Shown here one piece after another: positions 12,552 to 23,164 of a stretch of DNA of 64,000 nt. Under the pieces are notes generated by a model that had not been told where the DNA came from, did not search any database, and saw nothing but the letters and a program-made list of their open reading frames with translations. The stretch comes from Holothuria scabra. Taxonomy: Eukaryota > Echinodermata > Holothuroidea > Aspidochirotida > Holothuriidae. The position numbers and the translations under genes were made by a program. The stretch lies in assembly GCA_037179385.1 (NCBI GenBank), contig CM074200.1:29453884-29517883 (forward strand), in the 5' to 3' direction. Numbering within the stretch: the stretch's first letter is position 1; the number at the start of each line of letters is the position of its first letter.

Positions 12552-15500
12552 GTTAGCAAATTTAAATATAATTTAATTAAGTAAAATACGTAAGAACTTT
12601 TATCATTTTTCACAAACCAAAGGTTTTCACAGTGTCACTTTTTTGCTTTTTCTTTTAATAAAAAAAAATGCATCACTTCAATATTACAGCTTAAATTGAA
12701 CTAAATAGCAAACCAATGTAAAATCATTGAGTAAAATCCGCACCGTGACAAGGATTATAAATAACAGTGTACAAAGTGGTCCTGGGTAAACCTTAGTATG
12801 AAAATAAAGGGAGCACAACAACATACATAATAATAGGGGCGGAGACTTTTTGCCAGATTTGGTGGGAGGACTCAGCTCAAGCTGGAACGGTCCACTTTAA
12901 ATCAAAAGAGTGAACCTTGTCACTCTCTAACAGGATGAGATGTACCTCCGAAAGAGCAAAGTGTCACTCTTGATGGAGTGCCTACAGTGATTATATCATG
13001 CACTCTTGGAAAAGTGAATTTTCACTCTTCCTGGAGTAAATGCCACTCTTCTAGGAGTCAGTTACAATCTTCTAAGGGTTAATTCACACTTTTCACTCTA
13101 TTAGAGAGTGACTCACTTCACTGCTTGATTTCAGAATTTCAAAACTGATCCACTGTGTATACATTCTGATTTAGCATGTCAGCTGAATTCTAAAAAGAAG
13201 TGAGCGGATTTTCACTTTGGTGGGGATTTATACGATCCGAATTTTTGAATGCTTGTCTAGTCGTATAAGTAACTTTCACGACGATACCCTAACGGGCGTT
13301 TCAACTTTGTTTTCAATTTTGACCTCGGCTAAAAGGGAGGGAATTTAAGAACCAATTTTATAGCTCGTGATTAATGCTTAGAATGAACGCATACCTTTGA
13401 CCTGGCTGATAATTGGAGAGCACGTAATTCTTACTTAAAGATCATTACTTGGGCCTCTTAAATTCTAATGTCACCCCTAGGTTATACTGTAAGTTAAGCT
13501 AGCCGCACACTTTAAACGACTTTGCAGTGCAACTCAACTCGATCGTCGGATCTCCAACAGTCGTGTAATGTGCGTGAGTTTATAACTGCGATCGGCAGTT
13601 GCAAGATCAGTTTTAAGTCGCGCCGACTTCATTCGGGAAGAACCAACATGTTGGATCTTCCCGACTGAAGTCGTTGCGACTTAAAACAAAAGGAGCGGAG
13701 CGCCGTAAAAAGAAAAAGAGCGGATCGCCGTAAAAAAGAAAAAGATCTCTGACCAAATCGCTGTGCTTGAACAACGGCTTTATATTTATGTGGATCAAGC
13801 TACGAGAGATGAATTAAGAAAGATCCAAAAACGATTAACTGGTTTATTATAATTAAATATTACAGTATACAATATAGTAATAATTACAATAATACGCTCT
13901 CGTGCTAGGTGGATAGAGGGAGAGGAAAAATCCTAGTACTTTCCAAATTTAGTAAAAGGGAATAAATCTCTTAGTGAAATTTACAAATCAGTGAATGAGA
14001 ACAAACATGTTTTCGAAAGTAATGCAGATACAATTAATTAATTCAGAAGCTTTCACGTATCCAAGAGCCCTGTTATTGATGATCTTTACTGTTTACCAGA
14101 CAGAGCGAAAAACATACCAGCTAGTAATGGTAGCTTTACTTTTCTGGTAGTGATGGATTGTCTAGTAATTTTTTTAGAAAAAAATTGACATTCGATTGGA
14201 AAACAAGTAGTCGATTCCCTCAACTTTGGTTATAGTGTGGTCAGTTTGACGAAAAAACAAACAAAGGGTGTTATTACGCTACTATTGAATTCCCGGAGAC
14301 AAAATTCATTAACGTCAAAATATGCAGAATTTTTTTTTTCTCTTTTAAGAGGTAAAAACTGTATCTCAATAGGATAAAGTATTTGGAAGATATTAATTTC
14401 TTTAGTAATGCAATTTTTTCTTGGGATTTGATGCAACATGGGAAATCTGTGATGCATATGTCTGCATTCAATTTATATATAATTATGATGCTGCTGCAGG
14501 CAATGTTAAGCCGCATTGTTGATTGTACTCCACAAATTGTAAAGGGAAATGCAATAGGGCTATGGGAAAAGATATTCAAACATTCCAACAGTATCAAATT
14601 TCAAGGACAAACAGGATGTTCAATTATAAAGAAAAACAAAAGGAATCTGAGGCAATTTTCCCACATTACACACCTCTCTGTGGCTTTGTTGAAAAACAAA
14701 GGTATATTTTAACAAAAAAAAAAATAACCAGTCTTTAAAGTTAGATATCTCTTGAGTTAGGAAAAGAGTATATGCGATAGGGTTTGAAGGACATGGTGTG
14801 GAATATTATTGTTTTCCTTAAAAGATAGGGGTGAAAAGCCACTATAATATGCCTATAAAACTAAATAAGGTCTATTTCATCTATTACATGAATTGCTTAT
14901 TTAAGTTGTCATGAATTATTTTGGAAAGTGTACTTGAAAACTGGGGCTAAATTTTGTTGACAGATTTATTTGTCCAAAATTGGAGGACATTATCCCCCCA
15001 TTTCTCCCACTGATAGTTACAATTATTTACGTGTTAGTGAAAGAAAGTATTAGCCCCCTGATTTTCCACTATTTATAATTATGGTTAAAGCATTGGTGAA
15101 GGCAACATTCAAATGTAATCTACACTAAACAGGAGTTATATTTAGCAAATGCTACGAATCTAAGCTTCGAGAACAAAACATGTCGGTGTTCAGCCTAGAC
15201 TTCAGGATGTTCTCTCTTTTACTAATCTTGTCCTTTTGTTCAACGCACTCTCATTGGTGCCGTAAAGTTACAATGAAATAAAGTTGGTGTTTTTCCAACG
15301 TAACTCGGAAGCGGATCCAAACATTTACTAAAGGAGGGGGGGGGGGCTGAAAGTCCTATTAAATTTGTTCACGATTAACATTTTGCCAATTGCGCTTGTT
15401 TGTTATGAAGAAAAAAGGGTGTGTGGCCGGTTGAGTAGCCACAAGTAACAAAAAATTGTCAGATGTTTCGTTTTCGTAGTTTAATCAATACGTTTCCTTC

Positions 15501-18500
15501 ATTAATAACTACAGAATTTAAGAAGTTTAGTAATTGCTTCATTTGCTTGGAATAAGAGTATGCCGTAATTTTGGAGAAAAAAAATAATTTAGGTCAATTC
15601 CATAATGATGCAATAAATATTACGGTTCTTTTAAACAAAAATCTAATAATTTTTTTCTTACGTCCCTTTATTGCAGTTTTACCGAGTGTCTTTCTTTTGC
15701 ACAATGGAAGTAAATTATTAATTGATGAAGTATACGTAGAGAAGAACAAGACTGTTAATATTACTTGCTATGCGGAAGGATCCAGACCTCCAGCAAATGT
15801 TTCATGGGAAGACATTTATGATCATTTAGCAACATCTCCACAAGAAAAACAAAATGTAAAGAATTCAACGTTCGATACTTTAACATCTTTGATTATTTCA
15901 CCCAAAAAAGACGTTGAGACAATCAGCTGCAATAGTTCAGTCATTGAGATTAATGAAATTCGTACGGTTGATTTGACCATTCGTACTTACGGTAAGTTCA
16001 AGACAACGTACTTCGATACATTAGCAAACAAAAAGGTAACGAAATATATCTCCTGACTTTCAGAACTTATTCCTTCCTTTTGAATTAATTGAAATACATA
16101 TAATTGACACTTATTTGATAAACTCTACAAACAGACTCCTTTGACAATCCGGACCATCGCTTTGATGAAATTAGTTCAAAGAAAAATATTATGCATAATT
16201 AAGCTAATTTATTAACTTTTCAAATTCAAGAATTATACAATTTTCTAGCATAGGTTCAAAGGTTTAAAGAAAAAGTTTCATTCTGAAAACAATTTCTTCA
16301 ATTTTCAGAATACGATGATCATTATAAGACAGTCGTGAAGATGTCATGTAGCATAATTACCACACGATTTGAAAAGATGTCCCAATGCAATATTATCCCG
16401 TGTCGTAAATAGAAATGGAAAATGTTTCTTGAAGGTTTCTTGCAAAATAAAAGAAATTAGAAATATTGTGTAAATGTTTCTAACGAATCAGAGTTGATAA
16501 TATCTTTAACTGTTCTCAGTGTTGGGAAAGCCATCCATAACTTTTAACGGTAAGTCATTGGACATCATAGACATCAACAGAACCGATAGTGTCATACTAG
16601 TTTGCAGCGATGGCGACTCTAAACCAGAACCAACCTTATCGTGGAAAATTAACGGAATCGCACCAAAATTCGGGGTTTCTCAATCAATTGGCTCATCCAA
16701 TTTGGTGTTTCAACCCAAACACAATGACTTCGTTGAGTGTTTTAGCTACCTGAACGGACCAAACATCACTCTCGTGGCAAATGTCAGCTTTCATTCTGGT
16801 AATATACATTATTCTATTCCTTGCGTGAAATAGCAGTGCGTGAATTCCACATAAGTAACTTCTGTAAAAAGCATTTAATTGTCTGAACAATGTACAGCTC
16901 AAAAGATTTTTTTTTATTTTTTCACCTGTAAAGTTTATTTCTTAGTATGTGCTTTTAGAAAGCTTTAAATATATTTTTGATATATCTAATGTAGATCATT
17001 TCATTAAAGTTCTTTTAAGATATGGATTTAATTATATACCTTGCAAGACTTATTTCTTGGGTTTATTTTCCTAATGTTCAAGGTTGCATTACTATCATAT
17101 ACAACAGATTGCATGAAGCGCTTGAAAATTTATCCTTATACAAGGGACTGTTGGCCAATATTCCTGAAAACGTTGATTAGTTTTCAAGTTGTGTTATGTA
17201 ATCATTGGATCATTTTAACATCAGTGTTGTAAAAGGTCAATTGGTTATAGGAATGGGAAATCGACCTTAAAGGTGCATGATGGGAGCCTAACTACCCAAA
17301 GACGAAAACGGCCTTGCAATAGTGGGCTGTGCAATGCAGGGCAATACAGGTTTTTGCAAATGAAATTCGTATTTCTATCTCCCATGATAGCGAATAGTTT
17401 TGCATTTCTGAACTTTGCACGCAAAGACTAGGAAGTATGTACTACATAAATTTTATTCACATGAAATCTCAACCCCCGAGACACTACTATTACCTTTCTA
17501 ACTTTAGAATGTGTATGTCTCATTTATTTCAGCTCCTAACATCACCGTAACTGTAGTAGTGCCATGTATCGCAGGAATTGCAACTATTATTTTGGTGATC
17601 TGCGTTTATATTGCAGCCAGGAGGATCAAAGGTAAATGTTGCTTACACACTACAATTTGTTGCAATAAGTAAAAAATCTAATAAAAACCCTGTTTCACAA
17701 CAAAAAAAAAATATCATAAGAAAATTTGAAAATATATTTATTAAAGCCTTCATATTTTTTTTATTTTTACAGGTGGAGAACCAACGAGTTTTTCAGCGTA
17801 AGCATTATCAAAGTACAAACAAAGTGACAGGGCATTATTCTTGAATGAGAAAATAATTAGAAAACCTTTCTTGAATTTATTTGAAAGAGAATCTTAAACT
17901 ATAGAAGGTATAGTGCAAAGAATTAAAAAAAACCTTTTTCCGAACAGAAATACTTAAAAGATTATTTTCGTTTTCAGAAGTCTTCAAATGGCATTACGAG
18001 ATCGACCAGTAAATGGTGTTAGTAACATATCAAGAGATTTGCCGCCAATACGTCGCTCGGGTATGCACATTTCGACTTCTAATAATTTGGTGTTAACCTT
18101 CTGAAGAATCTTACAACATACTTTTACACGTGTACTATTTGTAAATTGTTTGATGTGTTGCACAATTCTTTTCTTTCATTGTTGTCTTGCACTTTTGTAA
18201 AAATGTTTTTCATTTATACTGGATTTAATAAATGAAATGGAATGAAATTAAAAGGTGCATACTCTTATATGGTTATAAGCTTCTGTGTTCACTATTGTCA
18301 ACTGTATTATTTCTTATTGTCAAGTGGTCGCATCACCGGATGACGATAACATTGAAATATCTTGTTATGAAGATAAAACGTCTACAGTAACTAATGTACA
18401 ATTGGGAGTGCATCTTCCTGGAGAAGGGACGTTCCAGTATTGGACCGCTGATGCGTCGTTTAAAAATGAAAACAATAGGAAAATTATAGCAAAATGTGTT

Positions 18501-21500
18501 TCAGGTAAGATAAGTTTGTAATAACAGCTACTCTACCAAAATTAATCCTTGCTTATATTTTAATTTCTTCTTTTTGCCCCGTCATCAAAATGAACAACAT
18601 GAAAGTCCTCGTCTGTCAGACTATCCATTTATCTTGCATTTATTGAAGTTTGAATGTGCAATCATCGAATATTTAACCGAAGACAAGATTGATTTTATTT
18701 CAATATTGGGGGACAAAACCTCCTTTTCGAAAAAAATTGTTTTGTGAAAAGTCAAGATTACTCGAATATTGGGGGAAATGTCCCTCTTCCCTTCGCGGTG
18801 TTCTCCAATTGAATTAAGTCACGTTACATTTTTTAAATAGTACTTGCACTGATTTCTATTTATTTAATACTTCCCTATTGACTTTTGCAACGCAGAGAGT
18901 GTTCAGATGAAGGAGCACATGAATTTCCGAACTTTAGCTGAAAACCTCCGAAATATAACGACTCATCGAAATATCGTCGAAATTCTTGGGGTTTCTATCA
19001 CAAGTGGTAAAAAATAAGCATTATTGAAGAGTCTTAAATGTTTTGTAATTTAACATGGCTTTCCTAAAAAACATTCCATAGAACAGACAGTGTTTTTCAT
19101 GTTGAAAAGGGATAACATGATCGGCTAAAAGGGCCCTACCCCTTAAGGACGGGTTTGTGATTGGGGGCGTAATGTGATCTTCTCAAACTCAATTTTTTGA
19201 TTCAATTTTTATTAGATCAATTTGTACTTGAAATCAATCATTATCAATTAATCAACAAAAATGATTGCACGAGACTTAAATGGAAAAAGTAAAGTAAGAT
19301 CTAAAATGATTCTTGTGCTGGTTAACTAGCTGATGAAACGTTAACTTTAACCCAAGCATTGAGCAATTGGTACTAAAGTATGTTTTATTTCTCTTTCATT
19401 TTTACAAGTTCCATACTACATATACATGGAGTATCTTGAATATGGAACACTTAGAGATTTCCTTATGAGGAATTATCAGCAGTCACGTGATTCACACAGC
19501 AACATCGCCCAAACTTTAGATGAGAGAGCAATTCATCTGACTGGGTTTGCTTTGGACGTAGCTGACGGTTTAATATATCTTACGGACAGAGATGTAAAGT
19601 ATTTTATCTTTATAATATTTTAGCATGCTATGTGTTATTTAAACTTTATTTTTCTCATCACAGTGTTTTATTTCGTAACATATTATTAAAGTAATTAGTC
19701 TCTTAATACTAATATATATAATAGCATATTTTACTGTTTGCTTTTTCAGTATCGTCACCCTGCCCTCTGCACTAGGAAAATACTTTTAAGCAAGACTGGC
19801 ACATGTAAATTATACGACTTTTGGCCGAAAGCTTTATCAACAGAGAGGATCAACCAAATTTTTCAAAAGGTATCAGACTGGTGTCCTTTTATTTTTAATG
19901 GTAGCCTGTATTAAGTGATTTTTTATTTTGTGTGGAGTTGTATTATGACATTATTTTACCTAACCTTTATTTTTTCCATGCAAACAAGGATGTTCTATTC
20001 GCAAATAAGAGAGAATGTGGTATTTTAATCTTAAAATTTCACCTCAATTGGTGTTGTTAAAGTGAATTAGTGACTTAGTGGTAATTGTATGAAGAATAAC
20101 ATAAATTCTTCTGTCATCATTGTATAAATTAAGTTTCTTTCTGAGATATTTTATGACCACTGTTCCGTGAAATAAACCAATTTATTCTGTCATAGACCCT
20201 TTTCAATATACCACTACAAATTATTGTGGGATAGGTTTTTGGTAAGTGTCAGTTTTGTCAATGGCATCTCACAGGAACAAAAAAAGATGGAGACCATCAT
20301 TTTGTCCCATGCATGATTCTTTACAAGATACCTCTTGGAAAAAAACCTCGTGCATTGACGACACACTGACGTCATCCTTTGGGCTAAACAGTGGAACAAG
20401 TGGCCACACGCATAAGAATTTGTCCTGCATGTATATTAGAAAATGCGCTTAGTCGACCGATTGACAAATCAGCTGTCGGCATTTGTCCGTCTTTGTTTGT
20501 TTTTTTGTTTGTTTTTTGGCCCCCAAAGGAGTGCGTACTTTCCGCACTTTGACATCATATGCACAAGGTCTATAAGTCTATATAAACTATTGTTAACTCT
20601 TTGCAACATTTTGAACTGTCTAATTTTCCATGCAGTCACATCCACCCATTGCATGGCTTTCACCGGAAACTATATTCTTACGTCATTACTCAGAGAAGTC
20701 TGATGTGTGGAATTTTGGTGTTGTAGTTTGGGAAGTTTATTCTCTGGGTATGTTTTTTGAAATATTGCTTGTGAATAGTTGAACAGTTTATAATGTTTAG
20801 AGATGCCAACTTTACATATTCAGATAATTTGTCAAAATGTCGTTCACGTGGGAACAAAACGACAAAATCGTCAATTGCAAATAAGATATAACATTGTGTG
20901 TTTCTAAGTACATTGCAATTAAATCAGGCGTTGTGTTCCAACATATACACACATTTTATCATGTTTCAATAATAAGATCACATGTGCAATTTCAGGTGAA
21001 ATTCCGTACAGTGGTTTAACCTGTGAGGAAATTGAACAAGAAATAAGAAAAATGAACTACCTTGAACAGCCGCTAACGTGTCCAGGAGGAATGTAAGTAT
21101 TGAAGAATAACTTCGGTTTTGGAGCAAATTATTTTTTGCAAAGGGTGATTTCATATGATCTTAAATCATTCCCAAAGGGAAAAAATTATCGGTACTTGGA
21201 TTTTAAAAAAGTCGTTTTTAATAGGTTAACTCAAACACGTCAATCATCGGTGAAAGGTCAAATGAATGGCATGAAAGCAACCTTTCATGAAAAAAGACTC
21301 ATTCATGTTTACAAACAATTGACGTCATGGCTGCTTGATAACAGAGTTGATGAGGTGCGCTTACATTTTCGTCACGTTGCAATGTCTCATTTTGTCTGCA
21401 ATTGCAAGATCTTTGCAATCGCAAAACCTTAAAGAGCCTAATGTTCCTGCACATGGGGGCATCCCCCCTAGTCAGAACCATTAGCGCCCAGCTACCCCCC

Positions 21501-23164
21501 CCCCCCAGTCAGCTACGGAATAATAGTGGCCTCTAGACTCCACCCGTTTTAGCTTGCGTTCCGTGCTCGATTTTGCGCTTCGCTCGAAATTTTTTTGCCC
21601 CTAGCATTTTCTTTTGCCCTCCATTCCCCCCCCCCCCCACTTTTTTGATCCTGGTGCCGCCACTGCCCTCTGCCAACCAGTGCCAACTAGGAAGGTAACC
21701 ATGAATGGTCTTATAAGTGGAACATTGGAAACTAGGAACAGTCACGACCAAAATAATCAATTCAATTGACAACTTCGTTTAAATTTATGCATATTTAGTA
21801 CCTGTTACATGTAACATAGGTTATAAAAAATGTCCTCGTCAAATCAAATCATTCACACCCACCGCACGAAGCAAATTCTTTCAGGCAAGGTACAGGTTGT
21901 TTGGTACATTTCTAGGAAATGCTTCAATTATCACTGATTAATGTGAGTTCACACCAAAGTCGAAATCTACTGCATTGTTGCGAAACTCGTGTCTTAATCA
22001 TAGGGTATATGAGGGGAACATCTTTTATAAAGGAAATTTCCCCAAAATCGTCCCTATTTGTACTAAAATAAAACCCGTGCGACCCGGCTCCAAAACAACA
22101 GATTCCAACTGTAGTGTGACTGCACAGTCACAGTCCTTCAGAGATGATAATAGAAAGTGTGAATAAGGTTTCATGTTACATAAGTTTTGGCAAAAACAAA
22201 TTTATTTGAAATATTCAAAGTTAAATATGCAGAGACTATAAAACTTGATGCCTGTGTATCTAATTTTTTGCTTGTTCCGTTTTGTAGATTCAGCATGATG
22301 CTTGCATCATGGGATACGACGGTAGATGAAAGGCCAGATCTTAGTGAATGGAAACAAACGTTAGTTTGTCTTTTACAAAGTGCAAGACAGGTTAGTGACA
22401 TCAACTAAGTTATATTTACCCTACAGTATCAATAAAGTCGATTTGGGGAATTTGGTACTTTGGTCACAAGATCAGAAGGCGTACATTGGCGCACGTTACG
22501 CACAGTATCGTCACTATTTTCTCAAATGTGAGAGAAGTGTGGCCACTTCCCTCGAAAAACTTTCGGCTTAAAAATTACCGAAAAGTTAAGTAGTGTATTT
22601 TCAAAATGAAGGGGGACGTGTCCCCTGCTCCCTCCTAGGATTATAGTCCATGGTTACACCTGCGGTGCATATCTGCAGGTAAATCTTCAGCACCACCTCT
22701 CGCGAGGCTAATAGGACACTTAATGTCTTTTGATACCTGAACTACCGCAGAAGTATTTCCGATTATTTTTATTTTGCGAAAATGTAATGAAAGGTGATTT
22801 TTTATATGTAGTACCAGACTTTTCAAACGAGATGGCTTTTATGCTCTACCAGTGGCTTTGCGGCATAACTGAAAACTGTTAGTGTTTAGAAGTCTAATAT
22901 ACGTGTCAGTGCTAAACTTTTCATCATTCAATAAAAAATAACGCACAAAAATGGTGTAGTGTATAGTATATGTTAGATTTGGTACACGTTTATTTAAAAA
23001 ACAATAGTTACAACGTTTTTTCTCTTTCTCTCCCTCTTTTTCTTTTGTAAAATAAAATATAGGATTTAGCCGACAAAAACGGCACAGGTGGAACTGGAGA
23101 CCAAAGTTATTTTACTCTTGAAAACAATATTAGTGAATACGAAGATGATTATATAGAACAATAA
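12183..23164 (+). CDS. Ig-domain receptor with tyrosine-kinase-like (probable pseudokinase) domain, 14 visible exons
   Basis: Joining exons 12183-12551, 15677-15991, 16520-16798, 17533-17631, 17773-17797, 17978-18060, 18325-18504, 18896-19006, 19409-19593, 19750-19869, 20636-20747, 20996-21092, 22288-22390 and 23063-23164 gives 2180 nt, which closes as one frame of 725 residues plus TAA. All introns are AG/GT bounded with matching phases. Order: three Ig domains, transmembrane helix, short juxtamembrane region, kinase-like domain, tyrosine-containing tail. This predicts a type I plasma-membrane receptor. Kinase landmarks are present (GEGTF loop, AK in strand beta 3, [14 protein letters not shown] hinge, SPE, DVWNFG), but HRD reads HPA, the loop Asn is Lys and DFG reads DFW, so phosphotransfer is unlikely. 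The first exon (start codon, signal peptide) is not identified. Ligand and orthologue are unknown to me. Seen: exons and motifs; inferred: loss of catalysis. Confidence 0.87.
12899..13131. mobile_element. MITE-like element with CACTCT repeats, in receptor intron
   Basis: The left end (AAATCAAAAGAGTGAA, then GTCACTCTCTAAC) is an imperfect inverse of the right end (ATTAGAGAGTGACTC, then CTTGATTT), arms of about 33 bp. The interior has five or more CACTCTTC/GGAGTG words. No target-site duplication was established. Confidence 0.4.
13610..13687. repeat. Near-perfect 78-bp hairpin in receptor intron
   Basis: The arms 13610-13641 and 13656-13687 are inverse copies with about three mismatches in 32 bp (GTTTTAAGTCG ... 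CGACTTAAAAC). The 14-bp centre contains the perfect palindrome CCAACATGTTGG, so almost the whole segment can pair. It may be a short palindromic transposon or a cruciform-prone site. Confidence 0.65.
13693..13743. repeat. Two-copy direct repeat of about 25 bp
   Basis: GAGCGGAGCGCCGTAAAAAG and GAGCGGATCGCCGTAAAAAA, each followed by an A-rich tail, stand head to tail just after the hairpin. They differ by one substitution and an A-run length. Confidence 0.6.
13745..14140 (+). pseudogene. Decayed LINE ORF2 fragment in receptor intron
   Basis: The frame reads [18 protein letters not shown], then after an AT-rich break [13 protein letters not shown], a stop, [22 protein letters not shown]-(I/V)-E-x-GE-K followed by KYF-x-NLEKRN is a recurrent block between endonuclease and reverse transcriptase in L1/Tx1-type LINEs. 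In-frame stops and the missing flanks show it is dead. No RT core motif (YADD) is visible downstream. Confidence 0.45.
15677..15991 (+). CDS. Receptor exon: Ig domain 2
   Basis: The acceptor is CCCTTTATTGCAG and the donor GGTAAGT; phases 1 and 1, 315 nt, 105 residues. The motif [17 protein letters not shown] gives the first Cys and core Trp, and ETISCNSS the second Cys. Its C-A/Y-E-G-x-P spacing matches Ig domain 1, pointing to a tandem duplication of one ancestral Ig exon. Several N-glycosylation sequons are present. Confidence 0.87.
16520..16798 (+). CDS. Receptor exon: Ig domain 3 (membrane-proximal)
   Basis: The acceptor is ACTGTTCTCAG and the donor GGTAATA; phases 1 and 1, 279 nt, 93 residues. 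It has Cys in [14 protein letters not shown], Trp in LSWKING and the second Cys in [11 protein letters not shown]. It is shorter than the other two Ig exons and lies just before the transmembrane exon. Confidence 0.86.
17533..17631 (+). CDS. Receptor exon: transmembrane segment
   Basis: A 99-nt phase 1-1 exon encodes a NIT sequon, then about 22 hydrophobic residues ([17 protein letters not shown] and on), then the basic stop-transfer sequence ARRIK. This orients the protein with Ig domains outside and the kinase-like domain in the cytosol. The acceptor is TTATTTCAG and the donor GGTAAAT. Confidence 0.85.
17773..17797 (+). CDS. Receptor micro-exon: juxtamembrane
   Basis: A 25-nt exon between TTTTTACAG and GTAAGC encodes GGEPTSFS plus a split codon; it enters in phase 1 and leaves in phase 2. 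It is accepted because without it the frame between the transmembrane exon (phase 1) and the next exon (phase 2 entry) does not join. Confidence 0.65.
17978..18060 (+). CDS. Receptor exon: juxtamembrane region
   Basis: An 83-nt exon (phase 2 in, phase 1 out) encodes [10 protein letters not shown] and PPIRRS, a polar basic juxtamembrane linker without tyrosines. The acceptor is CGTTTTCAG and the donor GGTATGC. Confidence 0.7.
18325..18504 (+). CDS. Receptor exon: kinase-like N-lobe (glycine loop, beta 3)
   Basis: A 180-nt phase 1-1 exon. The loop PGEGTFQYW aligns with GxGxFGxV, but the third Gly is Gln and the Val is Trp. KIIAKCV holds the expected ATP-contacting Lys. The upstream acidic SPDDDNIEI is linker. 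The altered loop is an independent sign of weakened nucleotide handling. Confidence 0.75.
18896..19006 (+). CDS. Receptor exon: kinase-like helix C and beta 4
   Basis: A 111-nt phase 1-1 exon. [20 protein letters not shown] fits helix C followed by the H-x-N-I turn common to kinases, then LGVSI for strand beta 4. The Glu in AENL is the candidate salt-bridge partner of the beta 3 Lys; its register is one residue off some canonical kinases. Confidence 0.78.
19409..19593 (+). CDS. Receptor exon: hinge, helices D and E
   Basis: A 185-nt exon (phase 1 in, 0 out). [16 protein letters not shown] is a clear tyrosine-kinase hinge and helix [17 protein letters not shown] is helix E running into the catalytic loop. 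The exon ends GAT before GTAAAG; the open frame runs a few codons into the intron, which is read-through. Confidence 0.85.
19750..19869 (+). CDS. Receptor exon: degenerate catalytic loop and DFG segment
   Basis: A 120-nt phase 0-0 exon. Joined to the previous exon, [19 protein letters not shown] aligns without gaps to the usual YLxxxxxxHRDLAARNxLL: His kept, Arg to Pro, Asp to Ala, Asn to Lys. [10 protein letters not shown] aligns to the DFG segment with Gly replaced by Trp. There are no activation-loop tyrosines before the SPE motif. This exon carries the main evidence for a pseudokinase. Confidence 0.82.
20192..20574. mobile_element. MITE-like repeat in receptor intron, family copy 1
   Basis: The right end, inverted, reads TATAGACCTTGTGCAT; a related ACCTCGTGCATTGACG lies at about 20345 and ATAGACCC at 20192. 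The interior has ACTGACGTCAT and CAAATCAGCTGTC, both repeated in the same order at 24081-24300. The frames of 60-86 codons across it are not genes. Confidence 0.4.
20636..20747 (+). CDS. Receptor exon: SPE motif and helix F
   Basis: A 112-nt exon (phase 0 in, 1 out). [10 protein letters not shown] corresponds to the tyrosine-kinase W-x-(A/S)-P-E motif, and [20 protein letters not shown] to helix F with the invariant Asp. The scaffold of the C-lobe is thus preserved even though the catalytic residues are not. Confidence 0.87.
20996..21092 (+). CDS. Receptor exon: helix G
   Basis: A 97-nt exon (phase 1 in, 2 out) encoding [17 protein letters not shown], the usual G-x-x-P-Y-x-x-(L/M) start of helix G in tyrosine kinases, followed by a short linker with TCPGG. 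The acceptor is GCAATTTCAG and the donor GTAAGT. Confidence 0.85.
22288..22390 (+). CDS. Receptor exon: helices H and I
   Basis: A 103-nt exon (phase 2 in, 0 out) encoding [20 protein letters not shown], the conserved W-x6-RP block that closes the kinase fold, then a C-terminal helix. The acceptor is GTTTTGTAG and the donor GTTAGTG. Confidence 0.85.
23063..23164 (+). CDS. Receptor terminal exon: cytoplasmic tail
   Basis: Begins after AATATAG, 34 codons including TAA at 23162-23164. The tail is Gly-rich (GTGGTGD), then acidic, with four tyrosines. SYFTL fits the YxxPhi endocytic sorting pattern, and EYEDDYIEQ offers candidate phosphotyrosine docking sites that another kinase would have to phosphorylate. 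These roles are inferred from motif shape only. Confidence 0.72.
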   Translation, partial: DLADKNGTGGTGDQSYFTLENNISEYEDDYIEQ

